Assembly (NCBI RefSeq): GCF_001493375.1 | Contig: NZ_LN929895.1 | Location: 62,001 to 126,000, forward strand | Reading direction: 5' to 3' | Length of the DNA stretch: 64,000 nucleotides | DNA from: Streptomyces specialis | GTDB taxonomy: Bacteria > Actinomycetota > Actinomycetes > Streptomycetales > Streptomycetaceae | In this document: one piece after another, positions 23,901 to 32,867 of the stretch | How the letters are laid out: every line of letters begins with the position of its first letter | How positions within the stretch are numbered: the first letter of the stretch is position 1 | Notes under the pieces: model-generated | Seen by the model: the letters and a program-made list of their open reading frames with translations, nothing else | Databases searched by the model: none | Told to the model about the DNA's origin: nothing | Made by a program: the position numbers and the translations under genes

Positions 23901-24746
23901 TCATCCGCTGTACACCACGGCGCAGAGGAGAACCGTGTCGTTGTCCACGGTCCACCAGTAGTAGCTGTTCTGGTCGCCCGACGACTGGCGGCATTCGTAG
24001 CCCTGGACCTCCGCGGGGGCGGAGTAGACGCCGGTGACGTTGTAGGTCTGGCTGTACGGCGCGGGAACGCTCTGCGCGCAGTCCACCCAGCTCATGAGAT
24101 TGGCGGTGCCGTCCGCCATGCCCAGGAAGCACTGGCCGACCTCGAACTGCCGGGTGACGCACAGGGCTACGGTCTCCAGACCGGAGCTGTAGGAGAGGTA
24201 CGAACGGCCCGCGTCCACGGGGCAGTCACTCGTCGTGTCGGAGGTCTGGGACACCCACACACCGGCGCCGTCGTCGTCGCAGGGAACGATCTCGGGGGTG
24301 GAACTGACCCAATCGGTCTCCGAGATCATCCAGTTGTTGAGGCAATCACCCGCGCTGACCGCCCGGTAGAGGTCCAGGGTCGGGTCGTACGGCGTGGTGG
24401 GCGAGGGAGTTGGCGTCGGCATGGGGGGGGGGGTCGCCCCGCCGGATCCGCCGGACGCGCCCGCGTCACCGAAGCCGCCGGATCCGCCGGAGGTCAGGCC
24501 GTCCGGGTCGGGGATGCCGCCGAGGCCGCCGTCGTCCCCGAGCCCCGGGCCGGTGGGCAGGGGCGCGGCGGCCGTGCCGCCGCCCCTGGTGTCGGCGCCG
24601 GTCGCCTTCGCGAGGCCGAAGGAGAGACCGACGATCACCGCTATGACCAGCAGCAGGATGCCGAGGCGCTGCCCGTCGCCGCCGTTCCTGACCGGGCCCG
24701 GCGCGGGCGCGGGACCCGCGCCTGGCCAGCCGTGTATACCGCTCAT
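23901..24746 (-). CDS. Membrane-anchored protein with extracellular Cys-rich domain
   Basis: 281 aa from ATG 24746. A short Pro/Gly cytoplasmic part, one helix (LGILLLVIAVIVGLSFGL, about 28-46), a long Gly/Ser/Pro linker (50-120), then an extracellular domain of about 155 residues with eight Cys (DCLNNW, VPCDDDG, DCPVD, ALCVTR, QCFLG, DCAQS, YECRQ, LLCAV), probably four disulfides. Resembles the DUF4190/septum-formation-like actinobacterial secreted domains in layout. The linker is encoded in part by an 11-base homopolymer (24423-24433), a slippage risk. Confidence 0.78.
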   Translation of the reverse strand: MSGIHGWPGAGPAPAPGPVRNGGDGQRLGILLLVIAVIVGLSFGLAKATGADTRGGGTAAAPLPTGPGLGDDGGLGGIPDPDGLTSGGSGGFGDAGASGGSGGATPPPMPTPTPSPTTPYDPTLDLYRAVSAGDCLNNWMISETDWVSSTPEIVPCDDDGAGVWVSQTSDTTSDCPVDAGRSYLSYSSGLETVALCVTRQFEVGQCFLGMADGTANLMSWVDCAQSVPAPYSQTYNVTGVYSAPAEVQGYECRQSSGDQNSYYWWTVDNDTVLLCAVVYSG

Positions 24747-24828
24747 CGTTCCCCCGTACCGTTTGCTCGGGCCAGGCTAGCAACCCGGTGGGGCGGGCGG
24801 CACGAACGGGGAAGCTCCCGGGGGGACT

Positions 24829-24856
24829 TGCGGAACACGTAACCCACTGGTTACGT
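24829..24856 (+). promoter_or_regulatory. ArsR-type operator and promoter
   Basis: ACGTAACC-CACT-GGTTACGT (24837-24856) is a perfect 8-bp inverted repeat. It overlaps a likely -35 TTGCGG (24829-24834) and -10 TTACGT (24851-24856). The ATG at 24865 lies 8 nt beyond the -10, so the mRNA is probably leaderless. Confidence 0.75.
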
Positions 24857-24864
24857 TTTGGTCC

Positions 24865-25254
24865 ATGGACGGGTCCCTGGACGAGCTGAGCGATGTCGCC
24901 GGCGCGCTGGCGGATCCGGTGCGGCGGGAGATCCTGGCCATGCTGCGCCACACCCCGCTGGCGGCGGGGGAGATCGCCCGCGCGTTCCCGGTCAGCCGTC
25001 CCGCCGTCAGCCGGCATCTGCGCGTGCTGCGGGAGAGCGGGCTCGTTCGTGACGAGCCTGCCGGAAGGCAGCGGCTGTACACGCTCGTTCCGTCCGGGAT
25101 CACCCGACTCGCCGCGTGGCTGGGCCAGTTCGATGCGCCGCCCGGCTGGGAGCAGCGTCTCGACGCCCTGGGGACCGAGGTGCGCCGCGCCCGTCGCGAC
25201 CGGACGGCGGCCCCGCGCGCGGTGGATCACGACAGCGAGGAGCGATCGGCATGA
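24865..25254 (+). CDS. ArsR-family transcriptional repressor
   Basis: 129 aa from ATG 24865. Winged-helix core: VAGALADPVRREILAMLR, LAAGEIARAFPVSRPAVSRH, LRVLRESGLVRDEPAGRQRL and YTLVPSGITRLAAWL. There is no metal-binding CxC, so it is of the SRPBCC-linked type rather than a metal sensor. The stop overlaps the ATG of the next gene (ATGA), giving translational coupling. It likely represses its own operon through the palindrome upstream. Confidence 0.92.
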   Translation: MDGSLDELSDVAGALADPVRREILAMLRHTPLAAGEIARAFPVSRPAVSRHLRVLRESGLVRDEPAGRQRLYTLVPSGITRLAAWLGQFDAPPGWEQRLDALGTEVRRARRDRTAAPRAVDHDSEERSA

Positions 25255-25763
25255 ACCCCACTCCCACGGGCCGCCTGGTGCGTACCGCCGAGGGCTACGA
25301 CCTGGTGCTGACCCGCACCTACCGCGCGCCGCTCGCCGACGTATGGGCGAGCGTCACCGAACCCGAGCGCACGGCGCGGTGGTTCGGCGCGTGGCGCGGT
25401 GACGCGGCGCCCGGGCGCGTGATCGAGGTCCAGTTGGCGTTCGAGGATGACGCCCCATGGTGCGAGATGCGCGTCGACGCCTGTGAGCCGCCCCGCCGTC
25501 TGGCCGTCTCGATGCGCGACGAGGCGGGGTACTGGCCGATGGAGCTGCTGCTGAGCGAGTCGGGCGGCGCGACGGAACTCCGGCTCGTGCACCACCGGCC
25601 GGCCGGCGAGGGACTCGGTGACATCGGCCCCGGCTGGGAGTTCTACCTGGACATGCTGACCGCCGCCCGTGAGGGCGCCGAGCCGCCCCGTTTCGGCGAC
25701 TACTACCCGGCGCAGAAGGCGTACTTCGAGGCGCTGCCCGCCGAGGGGGCCGGGAGATCGTGA
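25251..25763 (+). CDS. SRPBCC (AHSA1-like) domain protein
   Basis: 170 aa from ATG 25251. Opens with YDLVLTRTYRAPLADVWASVTEPERTARWFGAW, the AHSA1 signature, followed by MRVDACEPPRRLAVSM, WPMELLLSESGGATELRLVHH and GWEFYLDMLTAAREG. The fold makes a hydrophobic pocket for a small ligand. Partner of the ArsR protein before it; it may modify its signal or bind the same ligand. Confidence 0.88.
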   Translation: MNPTPTGRLVRTAEGYDLVLTRTYRAPLADVWASVTEPERTARWFGAWRGDAAPGRVIEVQLAFEDDAPWCEMRVDACEPPRRLAVSMRDEAGYWPMELLLSESGGATELRLVHHRPAGEGLGDIGPGWEFYLDMLTAAREGAEPPRFGDYYPAQKAYFEALPAEGAGRS

Positions 25764-25860
25764 GCCCGGCGGTGAACGCCGGTCGCGGGCGGCCCGGTTC
25801 GCACCCGTGTCCGTATACGGTGGAGATGATCGTCGTACGTCACGAGGCGGGGGGCCTGTC

Positions 25861-26226
25861 ATGGCGCTGTTCGGGAACGCGCACAGTATCGATCCGGGGT
25901 CGGCGCAGCAGCAGTACGCGCGCCTGCTGGGGCAGGGGGAGCAGGTCTACGCCGCATACCTGCTGATCCGGGACACCATCCTCTTCACCGACCGGCGGCT
26001 GATCCTCATCGACAAGCAGGGCATCACGGGGAAGAAGGTCGAGTACCACTCGATCCCCTACCGGAGCATCACGCACTTCGCGGTGGAGACGGCCGGGACG
26101 TTCGATCTCGACGCCGAGTTGAAGATCTGGATCTCGGGGACCTCGGCGCCGGTGGAGAAGACGTTCACCAAGGGCGTCGACATCTACGAAGTGCAGGCGA
26201 TCCTCACGCAGTTCGTGGCGAGGTAA
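25861..26226 (+). CDS. Bacterial PH-domain protein
   Basis: 121 aa from ATG 25861. Sequence QYARLLGQGEQVYAAYLLIRDTILFTDRRLILIDKQGITGKK, then YHSIPYRSITHFAVETAG, DLDAELKIWISG and FTKGVDIYEVQAILTQFV match the bPH_1 (YvbH-type) domain. These small cytoplasmic proteins form rings; the function is poorly known. Stops 7 bp before the next start, so probably in one operon with it. Confidence 0.88.
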   Translation: MALFGNAHSIDPGSAQQQYARLLGQGEQVYAAYLLIRDTILFTDRRLILIDKQGITGKKVEYHSIPYRSITHFAVETAGTFDLDAELKIWISGTSAPVEKTFTKGVDIYEVQAILTQFVAR

Positions 26227-26233
26227 CCGGCCC

Positions 26234-28078
26234 GTGTCGGTCCTTCCTCCCGCCGGGGGCATGATCGTCTGTGGTGACGACGCGCTGGCCGCACGGCTCG
26301 CCGGGGAGTTGCACGGCGTGTACCGGGAACGGGTCACGCTGGTCGTGCCGTCCGCCCGGGAGTCCGAGGGGGTGGCGGGGCGCGTCCGCGCGTCCGCGCT
26401 GCTCGGCCGGATCTCCGCCGCGATGAACCGGCCCGCCGGCGTCACCGATCCCTGGTCCAGTGGCGAAGTCGTGCTGCCGATACGGGAGATGGCCGCCCCG
26501 GAACCCACCGAGGAGGTGCTGCGGCAGGCCGGTGCGGAACGGGCCACCGCGCTGGCTCTCGTCTACAACGACGACGAGACCAACGTCCGCGGCGCGTTGG
26601 CCGCCCGGCGGCTCAATCCCCGGCTGCGGCTGGTGATCCGGCTCTACAACCGGAAGCTGGGCCAGCACCTGGCCGAACTCCTCGACCAGGCCGCCGCGGT
26701 GGGCGGCTCGGTGCGGGACGCGTCCACGACCGTGCTCTCCGACGCGGACACGGCGGCGCCCGCGCTGGCCGCGACCGCCGTCGCCGGGACCAGCAAGGTC
26801 CTGCACGCGGACGGCCTGATGCTGCGGGCCGTGGAGCGCCCGCCCTCCGGGGACGGGGAGGCCGCCGAGCCGGGGCTGTGCACGCTGGCGTTGCTCTCGT
26901 CCACCGTCAACGACCCGGCGGGCACGGAGGGTTCGGACCGCAGCGGCCCACAGGGCCCGTTGCTGCTGCCGGACGACGACGCGGTGGCGGCGGCCACCGG
27001 GCGGGGCGCGCTGGTGCTCCAGACCGTGACGCACGCCGTGCCGCGCTCGGCGCGTGGCCTGTCGGGACGGGGGGCGCCGCTCGGACGGTTCTTCTCACGG
27101 CGGTTGCGCTGGGCGGTGTTCGGGGTGATCGCCGCCGTGTTCGGGCTGGCGGTCGCGTCGTGGTGGATCACGGGGGACGAGCCGCTGCACGTGACCTATG
27201 TGACGCTGCTCGACCTGTTCGCCATCAACGACCCGGCCGTCGGGGAGTCCACGTCCCGGCAGGTGCTGCAACTGCTGTCGGGGCTGGTCGGGTTGGCGTT
27301 GCTGCCGCTGCTGGTGGCGGGCGCGCTGGAGGCGCTGGGCGCGTTCCGGGCGGCGTCGGCGCTGCGCCGGCCGCCGCGCGGGCTCTCCGGCCATGTCGTG
27401 CTGCTGGGCCTGGGGAAGATCGGCACGCGGGTGCTGGACCGGCTGCGGGAGTTGGGCATTCCGGTGGTGTGCGTGGAGAGCGATCCGGAGGCGCGGGGCC
27501 TGCCGCTGGCCCGGCGGCTGCGGGTGCCGGTGGTGCTCGGCGACGTGACGCAGGAGGGCGTGCTGGAGGCCGCCAAGGTCGGCCGCGCGCACGCGCTGCT
27601 GGCGGTCACCAGCTCCGACACCACCAACCTGGAGGCCGCGCTGTACGCCCGCACGGTCAACCCCGAACTGCGGGTGTCGCTGCGGCTGTACGACGACGAC
27701 TTCGCCACCGCCGTCTACCGCACCCTGCGGACCGCGCACCCGGCGGCCAGGACCCGGAGCCGCAGCGTCTCCAGCCTCGCCGCCCCCGCGTTCGCGGGAG
27801 CGATGATGGGACGTCAGATCCTGGGCGCCATACCGGTGGAGCGCAAGGTGCTGCTCTTCGCCCGCCTCCAGGTCGCCGGACACCCGGAGTTCGAGGGGAA
27901 GACGGTCACCGAGGCGTGCCGACCGGGGGCTTGGCGCGTGATCGCGCTGGACACGGCCGGGGCGGGCGACAGTCCGAGCGGGCTGATGTGGCACCTGCAC
28001 CCCGGCTATGTGCTGGGGCCCGACGACCAGGTGGTCATCGTGGCCACCCGGCGCGGCCTGGCCGAGCTGCTGACGTGA
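26234..28078 (+). CDS. TrkA/RCK-type NAD-binding potassium channel-like protein
   Basis: 614 aa from GTG 26234. A degenerate N-terminal nucleotide-binding module (MIVCGDDALAARLAGELHG; residues 8-230), two membrane helices (about 297-318 and 350-370: VFGVIAAVFGLAVASWWI and GLVGLALLPLLVAGALEAL) around a loop with no TVGYG-like filter, then a clean RCK_N domain (VVLLGLGKIGTRVLDRL, about 393-520: VVCVESDPEARGL, VVLGDVTQEGVLEAA) and a C-terminal RCK part. Layout recalls CASTOR/POLLUX-type and actinobacterial TrkA proteins. Whether it conducts ions is uncertain. Confidence 0.85.
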   Translation: MSVLPPAGGMIVCGDDALAARLAGELHGVYRERVTLVVPSARESEGVAGRVRASALLGRISAAMNRPAGVTDPWSSGEVVLPIREMAAPEPTEEVLRQAGAERATALALVYNDDETNVRGALAARRLNPRLRLVIRLYNRKLGQHLAELLDQAAAVGGSVRDASTTVLSDADTAAPALAATAVAGTSKVLHADGLMLRAVERPPSGDGEAAEPGLCTLALLSSTVNDPAGTEGSDRSGPQGPLLLPDDDAVAAATGRGALVLQTVTHAVPRSARGLSGRGAPLGRFFSRRLRWAVFGVIAAVFGLAVASWWITGDEPLHVTYVTLLDLFAINDPAVGESTSRQVLQLLSGLVGLALLPLLVAGALEALGAFRAASALRRPPRGLSGHVVLLGLGKIGTRVLDRLRELGIPVVCVESDPEARGLPLARRLRVPVVLGDVTQEGVLEAAKVGRAHALLAVTSSDTTNLEAALYARTVNPELRVSLRLYDDDFATAVYRTLRTAHPAARTRSRSVSSLAAPAFAGAMMGRQILGAIPVERKVLLFARLQVAGHPEFEGKTVTEACRPGAWRVIALDTAGAGDSPSGLMWHLHPGYVLGPDDQVVIVATRRGLAELLT

Positions 28079-28245
28079 CCGCCGACGGGTGCGCGGGCCG
28101 AACCGCCGGGTGACGCCCGCCGGGCGGTGCGCTCTGCCCTCAGCCGATCTGCCGCGGGCCGATACGACGGATGCGCCGGGGTGACCGGGCCGAGACTCGG
28201 AAGGGAGCGGCGAGGGCCGCCGCTCCCGGAAGAGGGAGGTTTCCC

Positions 28246-28902
28246 ATGGCGCTGCTCACCACCGGCCGGGGTCCGGCCGCGATGCCGCGGGCCGAGGAGG
28301 GCGACACGCCCCCCACGCGGTTCGACGACCACCTGGCCACGGAGTTGCTCCGGCAGCGGATCGTGTTCCTCGGGACGCAGGTCGACGAGGTGTCCGCCAA
28401 CCGGATCTGCGCCCAACTGCTCCTGCTGTCTGCGGAGGACCCGCGGGCCGACATCGCCCTGTGCGTCAACTCCCCCGGCGGATCGGTCACGGCCGGGCTG
28501 GCGATCTACGACACGATGCGGCTGATCCCGAACGACGTCTCGACGCTCGCGATGGGATTCGCCGCCAGCATGGGCCAGTTCCTGCTGACCGTCGGCACGA
28601 AGGGCAAGCGGTACGCGCTGCCGAACGCGCGGATCATGATGCACCAGCCGTCGGCCGGCATCGGGGGAAGCACCGCGGACATCGCGATCCAGGCGGAGAA
28701 CCTGGCGTACATGAAGCAGTCCATTGAGCGGATCACCGCCGAACACACCGGTCAGAGCGAGGAGACGATCTCGCGCGACGGCGACCGCGACCGGTGGTTC
28801 ACGGCGAAGGAGGCGAAGGAGTACGGCATGGTCGATCACGTCGTCCAGTCGCTCGCCGACATCCGCCCGGCCGGTGGCTCGCAGCGACGGATGGGGTTCT
28901 GA
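28246..28902 (+). CDS. clpP: ATP-dependent Clp protease proteolytic subunit (first of a pair)
   Basis: 218 aa from ATG 28246, with GGGAGG upstream. Domain fits ClpP (S14): [45 protein letters not shown] (nucleophile Ser108), [12 protein letters not shown] (His133), then the Asp region [18 protein letters not shown]. All three catalytic positions look intact. It is followed 1 bp later by a second clpP; with the PopR-like gene downstream this looks like the streptomycete clpP3-clpP4 locus, used when ClpP1P2 are lacking. Which of the two is clpP3 I cannot say. Confidence 0.93.
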   Translation: MALLTTGRGPAAMPRAEEGDTPPTRFDDHLATELLRQRIVFLGTQVDEVSANRICAQLLLLSAEDPRADIALCVNSPGGSVTAGLAIYDTMRLIPNDVSTLAMGFAASMGQFLLTVGTKGKRYALPNARIMMHQPSAGIGGSTADIAIQAENLAYMKQSIERITAEHTGQSEETISRDGDRDRWFTAKEAKEYGMVDHVVQSLADIRPAGGSQRRMGF

Positions 28903-28903
28903 C

Positions 28904-29506
28904 ATGGGCCAGTACACGATCCCGACGGTCCTGGAGCGGACCCCGAACGGCGAACGGGCCTACGACGTCTACAGCAGGCTGCTGTCCGAACGGGTCATCT
29001 TCCTCGGCACCGAGATCGACGACGGCGTCGCGAACGTCGTCATCGCGCAGTTGATCCACCTGGAGGCGTCGAACCCGGACCGCGAGATCGGGATCTACAT
29101 CAACTCACCGGGCGGCTCGTTCACTTCGCTGATGGCGATCTACGACACGATGCGGTACGTCGCCGCGCCGATCTCGACCATCTGCGTCGGGCAGGCGGCC
29201 TCGACGGCGGCGGTGCTGCTGGCCGGGGGCGATCCCGGGCGGCGCGTCGTCCTGGAACACGCCAGGGTGCTGCTCGGGCAGCCGGCGAGCCCGGGCCACC
29301 GGGGGACGGTCTCCGATCTCAGCCTCCAGGCCAAGGAGATGCTGCGCATCCGCGCCCAGGTGGAGGAGGTCCTCGCCCGGCACACCCCGCACGATGTCGC
29401 CACCCTGCGCGCGGACATGGACCGCGACAAGGTCTTCACCGCGCCGGAGGCCGTGGCGTACGGACTGGCCGACCACGTGCTCACCCGGCGGGTGCCGGCC
29501 GCCTGA
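28904..29506 (+). CDS. clpP: Clp protease subunit lacking the catalytic His (second of a pair)
   Basis: 200 aa from ATG 28904. S14 fold: [53 protein letters not shown] (Ser100 at the nucleophile position). At the His site the line reads [13 protein letters not shown], with Gly125 in place of His. It should be inactive on its own and would form mixed rings with the first subunit. As I recall, a ClpP paralogue of Streptomyces shows the same GQPAS reading, so this is a family trait and not a recent mutation. Translation is coupled to the first gene. Confidence 0.92.
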   Translation: MGQYTIPTVLERTPNGERAYDVYSRLLSERVIFLGTEIDDGVANVVIAQLIHLEASNPDREIGIYINSPGGSFTSLMAIYDTMRYVAAPISTICVGQAASTAAVLLAGGDPGRRVVLEHARVLLGQPASPGHRGTVSDLSLQAKEMLRIRAQVEEVLARHTPHDVATLRADMDRDKVFTAPEAVAYGLADHVLTRRVPAA

Positions 29507-29517
29507 GCCGGCGGGGC

Positions 29518-29892
29518 TCAGGCGGCGAGCAGCATCGCCTTCGCCTCGGGAGCGGTGGAGCGGGTCGTCCTGGCCGGCCTCGGGTGCGCCACGGGGCCGG
29601 TCAACTCGCTGTGGGCTCGGGCCAGCAGGTCGGCCAGGCGGAGGCCGAGGGCGCGGGCCGCCGCGGCGAGGACCTCGGAGGACGCCTCCTTCCGCCCGCG
29701 TTCCAGCTCGGAGAGGTAGGGCATCGAGATGCGGGCCGCGTCGGCCACGTCCTTGAGGGTGCGCTCCTGGGCGAGGCGCTCACGGCGCAGGACGTCACCG
29801 ACGAGGTGCCGCCACAGGGGCTCTTTCGGCTCCGCCGCCTTGGCGGGGCGCAGCGGGATGACACGGGCGTGGTCCGGCGCGTGGTTGCTCAC
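29518..29892 (-). CDS. popR: PopR/ClgR-like regulator of clp genes
   Basis: 124 aa from GTG 29892. XRE helix-turn-helix: LWRHLVGDVLRRERLAQERTL, KDVADAARISMPYLSELERG, RKEASSEVLAAAARALGL. The chain ends in AMLLAA, and PopR of S. lividans ends in Ala-Ala, which makes it a ClpP substrate while it activates clpP3-clpP4. It lies convergent to the clpP pair (12 bp apart). ClgR, a paralogue with a similar tail, is the main alternative; position favours PopR. Confidence 0.8.
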   Translation of the reverse strand: MSNHAPDHARVIPLRPAKAAEPKEPLWRHLVGDVLRRERLAQERTLKDVADAARISMPYLSELERGRKEASSEVLAAAARALGLRLADLLARAHSELTGPVAHPRPARTTRSTAPEAKAMLLAA

Positions 29893-30125
29893 CCCTTCAG
29901 CGTAGAAGCGCCGGGCCCCGCCGCCACGCGGGCGGGGTCCGCCCTCCGCGAAATCGCGCGGCCGGACACCCCGGTGCCCTCCGCCGCACCGGCCGGACGG
30001 CGGGTGGTACAAGAAAGCTGATCATTCGCGCGAGTCCCGCAACTCCTCGTCCGTCACAGGCGTCTGGGACCGGAGGGCACCGTGGTGTCCTCGTCCGCGC
30101 ACAGCCGACTGGAAGGACGCCTCCG

Positions 30126-30410
30126 ATGCCCGCCCTTGACCGGATCGTGATACGTGGCGGGGTCGCCGCCCTGCCGCTGCTGCTCGCCGCCGCGCTGCTG
30201 ACCGGCTGCTCGGACGACGCCGACTGCGACAACCGGGCGGCGGCCCCGGAGGGGGCCGCCGACGAGGTGGCCCCGGTGGCGGCGCCGGAGCGGATCAGCG
30301 GGGGTTCCGGTGGCAGGAGCGGCGGTTCGGGGGGCCGGAGCGGCGGTTCGTCCACTCGGTCGGGCGGCACGTCCTCGGTTTACACCGGGAGCGGCGACTG
30401 CGACGACTGA
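30126..30410 (+). CDS. Small lipoprotein with Gly/Ser/Arg repeats
   Basis: 94 aa from ATG 30126. Signal peptide with lipobox: LPLLLAAALLTGC (Cys27 lipidated), then DDADCDNRAAAPEG. The tail is a low-complexity run with repeated GGSGGRSGGSGGRSGG units (about 59-80), ending SSVYTGSGDCDD. Two further Cys could pair. Function unknown. Confidence 0.78.
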   Translation: MPALDRIVIRGGVAALPLLLAAALLTGCSDDADCDNRAAAPEGAADEVAPVAAPERISGGSGGRSGGSGGRSGGSSTRSGGTSSVYTGSGDCDD

Positions 30411-30604
30411 GCGGACGGGCGGCGGGAGGGGCGTTGTCGCCTCGGTGTGAGGTTTTCCATCGTCTCCGGCCTCTTGTAGGAACCGGAGGCATGGGTCACT
30501 CTGTCGCTGGCAACGCGGAGCGCACTACTACGCGCGTAAACCCGCATTGTCATGCGCATGCGCTCCCCCACATCCCCCCACACCCAACGACAAGGACCCC
30601 CTCG

Positions 30605-32158
30605 ATGCGAGGTTCACGCCGCTCCGGGCGAAGACTCGCGGGAACGGGCGCCGTCAGCGCCGCCGTTCTCGCGATCAGTCTGTTCTCCGCGCTCCCCTCG
30701 GGCGCCGCGCAGCAGCCGGAGGGCCGGATCCAGAACGCGGGCGCGTCCGGCGCGATAGCCGGCAGCTACATCGTGATGCTGGACGAGAGCGACGTCCGGG
30801 CCGGCACGGGCGCGGGCCGCGACCTCGCCGAGGAGTACGGCGCGGACATCACCGAGACGTACACGGAGGCGCTCAACGGGTACGCCGTCGAGCTGTCGGA
30901 GCGGCAGGCCAGGCGGCTCGCCGCCGATCCGTCGGTCGAATCCGTCGTCCAGAACCGGACGTTCACCATCGACGCGGCCCAACCGGCCCCGCCCTCCTGG
31001 GGCCTCGACCGGATCGACCAGCGGGCGCTGCCGCTCAACCAGTCCTACAGCTACCCCGACACGGCCGGGCGGGGCGTCACGGCGTACATCATCGACAGCG
31101 GAGTCCGCGTCTCCCACCGCGACTTCGGCGGCCGGGCCAGGAACGGCTACGACGCCGTCGACGACGACAACGTCGCCCAGGACGGCAACGGCCACGGCAC
31201 GCACGTCGCGGCCACGGTGGCGGGCACCTCGTACGGCGTGGCGAAACGGGCCGACATCGTCGCCGTCCGGGTGCTGGACGACTCCGGCTCCGGCACCACC
31301 GCGCAGGTCGTCGCGGGCATCGACTGGGTGACGCGAAATGCGGTGAAGCCGGCCGTCGCCAACATGAGCCTGGGCGGCGGCATCGACAGCGCCCTCGACA
31401 CGGCCGTCCGCAACTCGATCGCGTCCGGCGTCACTTACGTGGTGGCCGCGGGCAACGAGAACGCCAACGCGTCCGGTTACTCCCCGGCACGCGTCACCGA
31501 GGCCATCACCGTCGGGGCCACCACCAGCACCGACGCCCGGTCCGGCTACTCCAACTACGGGAGCGTCCTGGACCTGTTCGCGCCGGGCTCGAACATCGTC
31601 TCGGCGTGGAACAGCGGCGACACCGCGACCCGCGTGCTGTCGGGCACCTCGATGGCCGGCCCGCATGTCACCGGAGCCGCCGCGCTGTACCTGGCAGGCA
31701 ACCCGGCCGCGACGCCCGCCGCCGTCAGCGCCGCGCTGAAGAACGGCGCGACGACCGGCGTCGTCACCGACCCGGGAACCGGCTCCCCCAACCGCCTGCT
31801 GGCCACCGGCGCGGGTTCCGCGCCGACCAACGCCACCGATGTCGCGATCCGCGACCACGCCACGGCGGAGTCCCGGATCACCGTCACCGGCGTGTCCGGC
31901 AGAGCCCCCGCCGCCCTGGGCGTGCCGGTCGACATCGAGCACACCTACAGCGGTGACCTGCGCGTCCAGCTCGTCGCGCCCGACGGCACCGCTTATCTCC
32001 TCAAGGACTACGGCGTCGGCGGCAGCACCGATCACGTGCTCCGCACCTACACGGTCAACGCGTCGAGCGAGGCGGCCAACGGCACCTGGCGGCTGCGGGT
32101 CACCGACAACTCCTCGATGGACACCGGGAAGATCGACTCCTGGGGCTTGCGGTTCTGA
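30605..32158 (+). CDS. Secreted subtilisin-like (S8) serine protease with P-domain
   Basis: 517 aa from ATG 30605. Signal peptide (1-35), inhibitor I9 propeptide (about 52-124: GSYIVMLDESDV, ALNGYAVELSERQARRL), catalytic domain with Asp164 (YIIDSG), His197 (NGHGTHVA) and Ser349 (GTSMAGPHV), Asn-oxyanion region VVAAGNEN, and a C-terminal P/proprotein-convertase domain (about 415-517: IEHTYSGDLRVQLVAPDGT, GTWRLRVTDNSSMDTG). Probably an extracellular nutrient protease, processed after export. Earlier in-frame codons exist, but this start begins a proper signal peptide. Confidence 0.93.
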   Translation: MRGSRRSGRRLAGTGAVSAAVLAISLFSALPSGAAQQPEGRIQNAGASGAIAGSYIVMLDESDVRAGTGAGRDLAEEYGADITETYTEALNGYAVELSERQARRLAADPSVESVVQNRTFTIDAAQPAPPSWGLDRIDQRALPLNQSYSYPDTAGRGVTAYIIDSGVRVSHRDFGGRARNGYDAVDDDNVAQDGNGHGTHVAATVAGTSYGVAKRADIVAVRVLDDSGSGTTAQVVAGIDWVTRNAVKPAVANMSLGGGIDSALDTAVRNSIASGVTYVVAAGNENANASGYSPARVTEAITVGATTSTDARSGYSNYGSVLDLFAPGSNIVSAWNSGDTATRVLSGTSMAGPHVTGAAALYLAGNPAATPAAVSAALKNGATTGVVTDPGTGSPNRLLATGAGSAPTNATDVAIRDHATAESRITVTGVSGRAPAALGVPVDIEHTYSGDLRVQLVAPDGTAYLLKDYGVGGSTDHVLRTYTVNASSEAANGTWRLRVTDNSSMDTGKIDSWGLRF

Positions 32159-32271
32159 CCGGACCGCTCCCCCGGGACCACGGCCGGCGCCGGTCCCCGG
32201 GCCACCACACCGGCCCGGAACCGCCGGCGCGGACCATCCATCCGCACCTGGACGACGAAGGGTTCCCCACC

Positions 32272-32790
32272 ATGAAGTTCCGTTCCGTCCTTACCTCGTT
32301 CGCCCTCGCCTGCGCCGCGCTCCTCGCGGTGCCGGGTGCCGGGGCGGCGACCGCCTCGGCGGCCGACGTCACCCCGTACGCCACCAAGATCAGCCACGCG
32401 CAGGCCACCAGCATGTTCCGCGAGGTCGGCATCACCTGGTCGTCCTCCGGCGGCTGTTCGGACCGCTACAACTCCACGTGCACGTCCTTCGAGCAGCTCA
32501 ACCTCGCCAGCGCGCAGGGCGCGCAGACCCTGAAGCGGGCCAGCGGCTGCGCCCTGAACATCACCGGCGGCACCGAGACCGGGCACGCCAGCGGCACCTA
32601 CAGCCACTGGAACGGCTACAAGCTGGACTACGCGCTCGGCACCTGTATCAACTCCTATGTGACCAACAACTTCACCTACATCGGGCTGCGCGGCGACGGT
32701 GCCCCGCAGTACCGGTCGGGTTCGGGCAACATCTACGCCCGCGAGAGCAACCACTGGGACGTCCTCTACTACAACTGCGGCGGCTGCTGA
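32272..32790 (+). CDS. Secreted M15-like (zinc D-Ala-D-Ala peptidase fold) protein
   Basis: 172 aa from ATG 32272. Signal peptide 1-31 (FALACAALLAVPGAGAATASA). The mature part has ISHAQATSMFREVGITWSS, a Cys pair (GGCSDRYNSTC), ETGHASGTYSHWNGYKLDY and SNHWDVLYYNC. The HxxGxxxD and later HWD patterns resemble zinc ligands of peptidase M15 (SxHxxGxAxD; ExxHW). Target may be peptidoglycan or phage-like cross-links; this is inference. It follows the S8 protease by 113 bp. Confidence 0.7.
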   Translation: MKFRSVLTSFALACAALLAVPGAGAATASAADVTPYATKISHAQATSMFREVGITWSSSGGCSDRYNSTCTSFEQLNLASAQGAQTLKRASGCALNITGGTETGHASGTYSHWNGYKLDYALGTCINSYVTNNFTYIGLRGDGAPQYRSGSGNIYARESNHWDVLYYNCGGC

Positions 32791-32867
32791 GCCGTCCGGT
32801 GATCTGCCGTCCGGCCGCCGGGAGTTGTCACCGGCGGCCGGTGCGGTCCCGGACCCGCGCACGGAGT

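Noticed and set aside
30380..30583. Minus-strand frame upstream of the S8 protease
   Set aside because: It lies antisense to the protease promoter region and has no signal or conserved wording.
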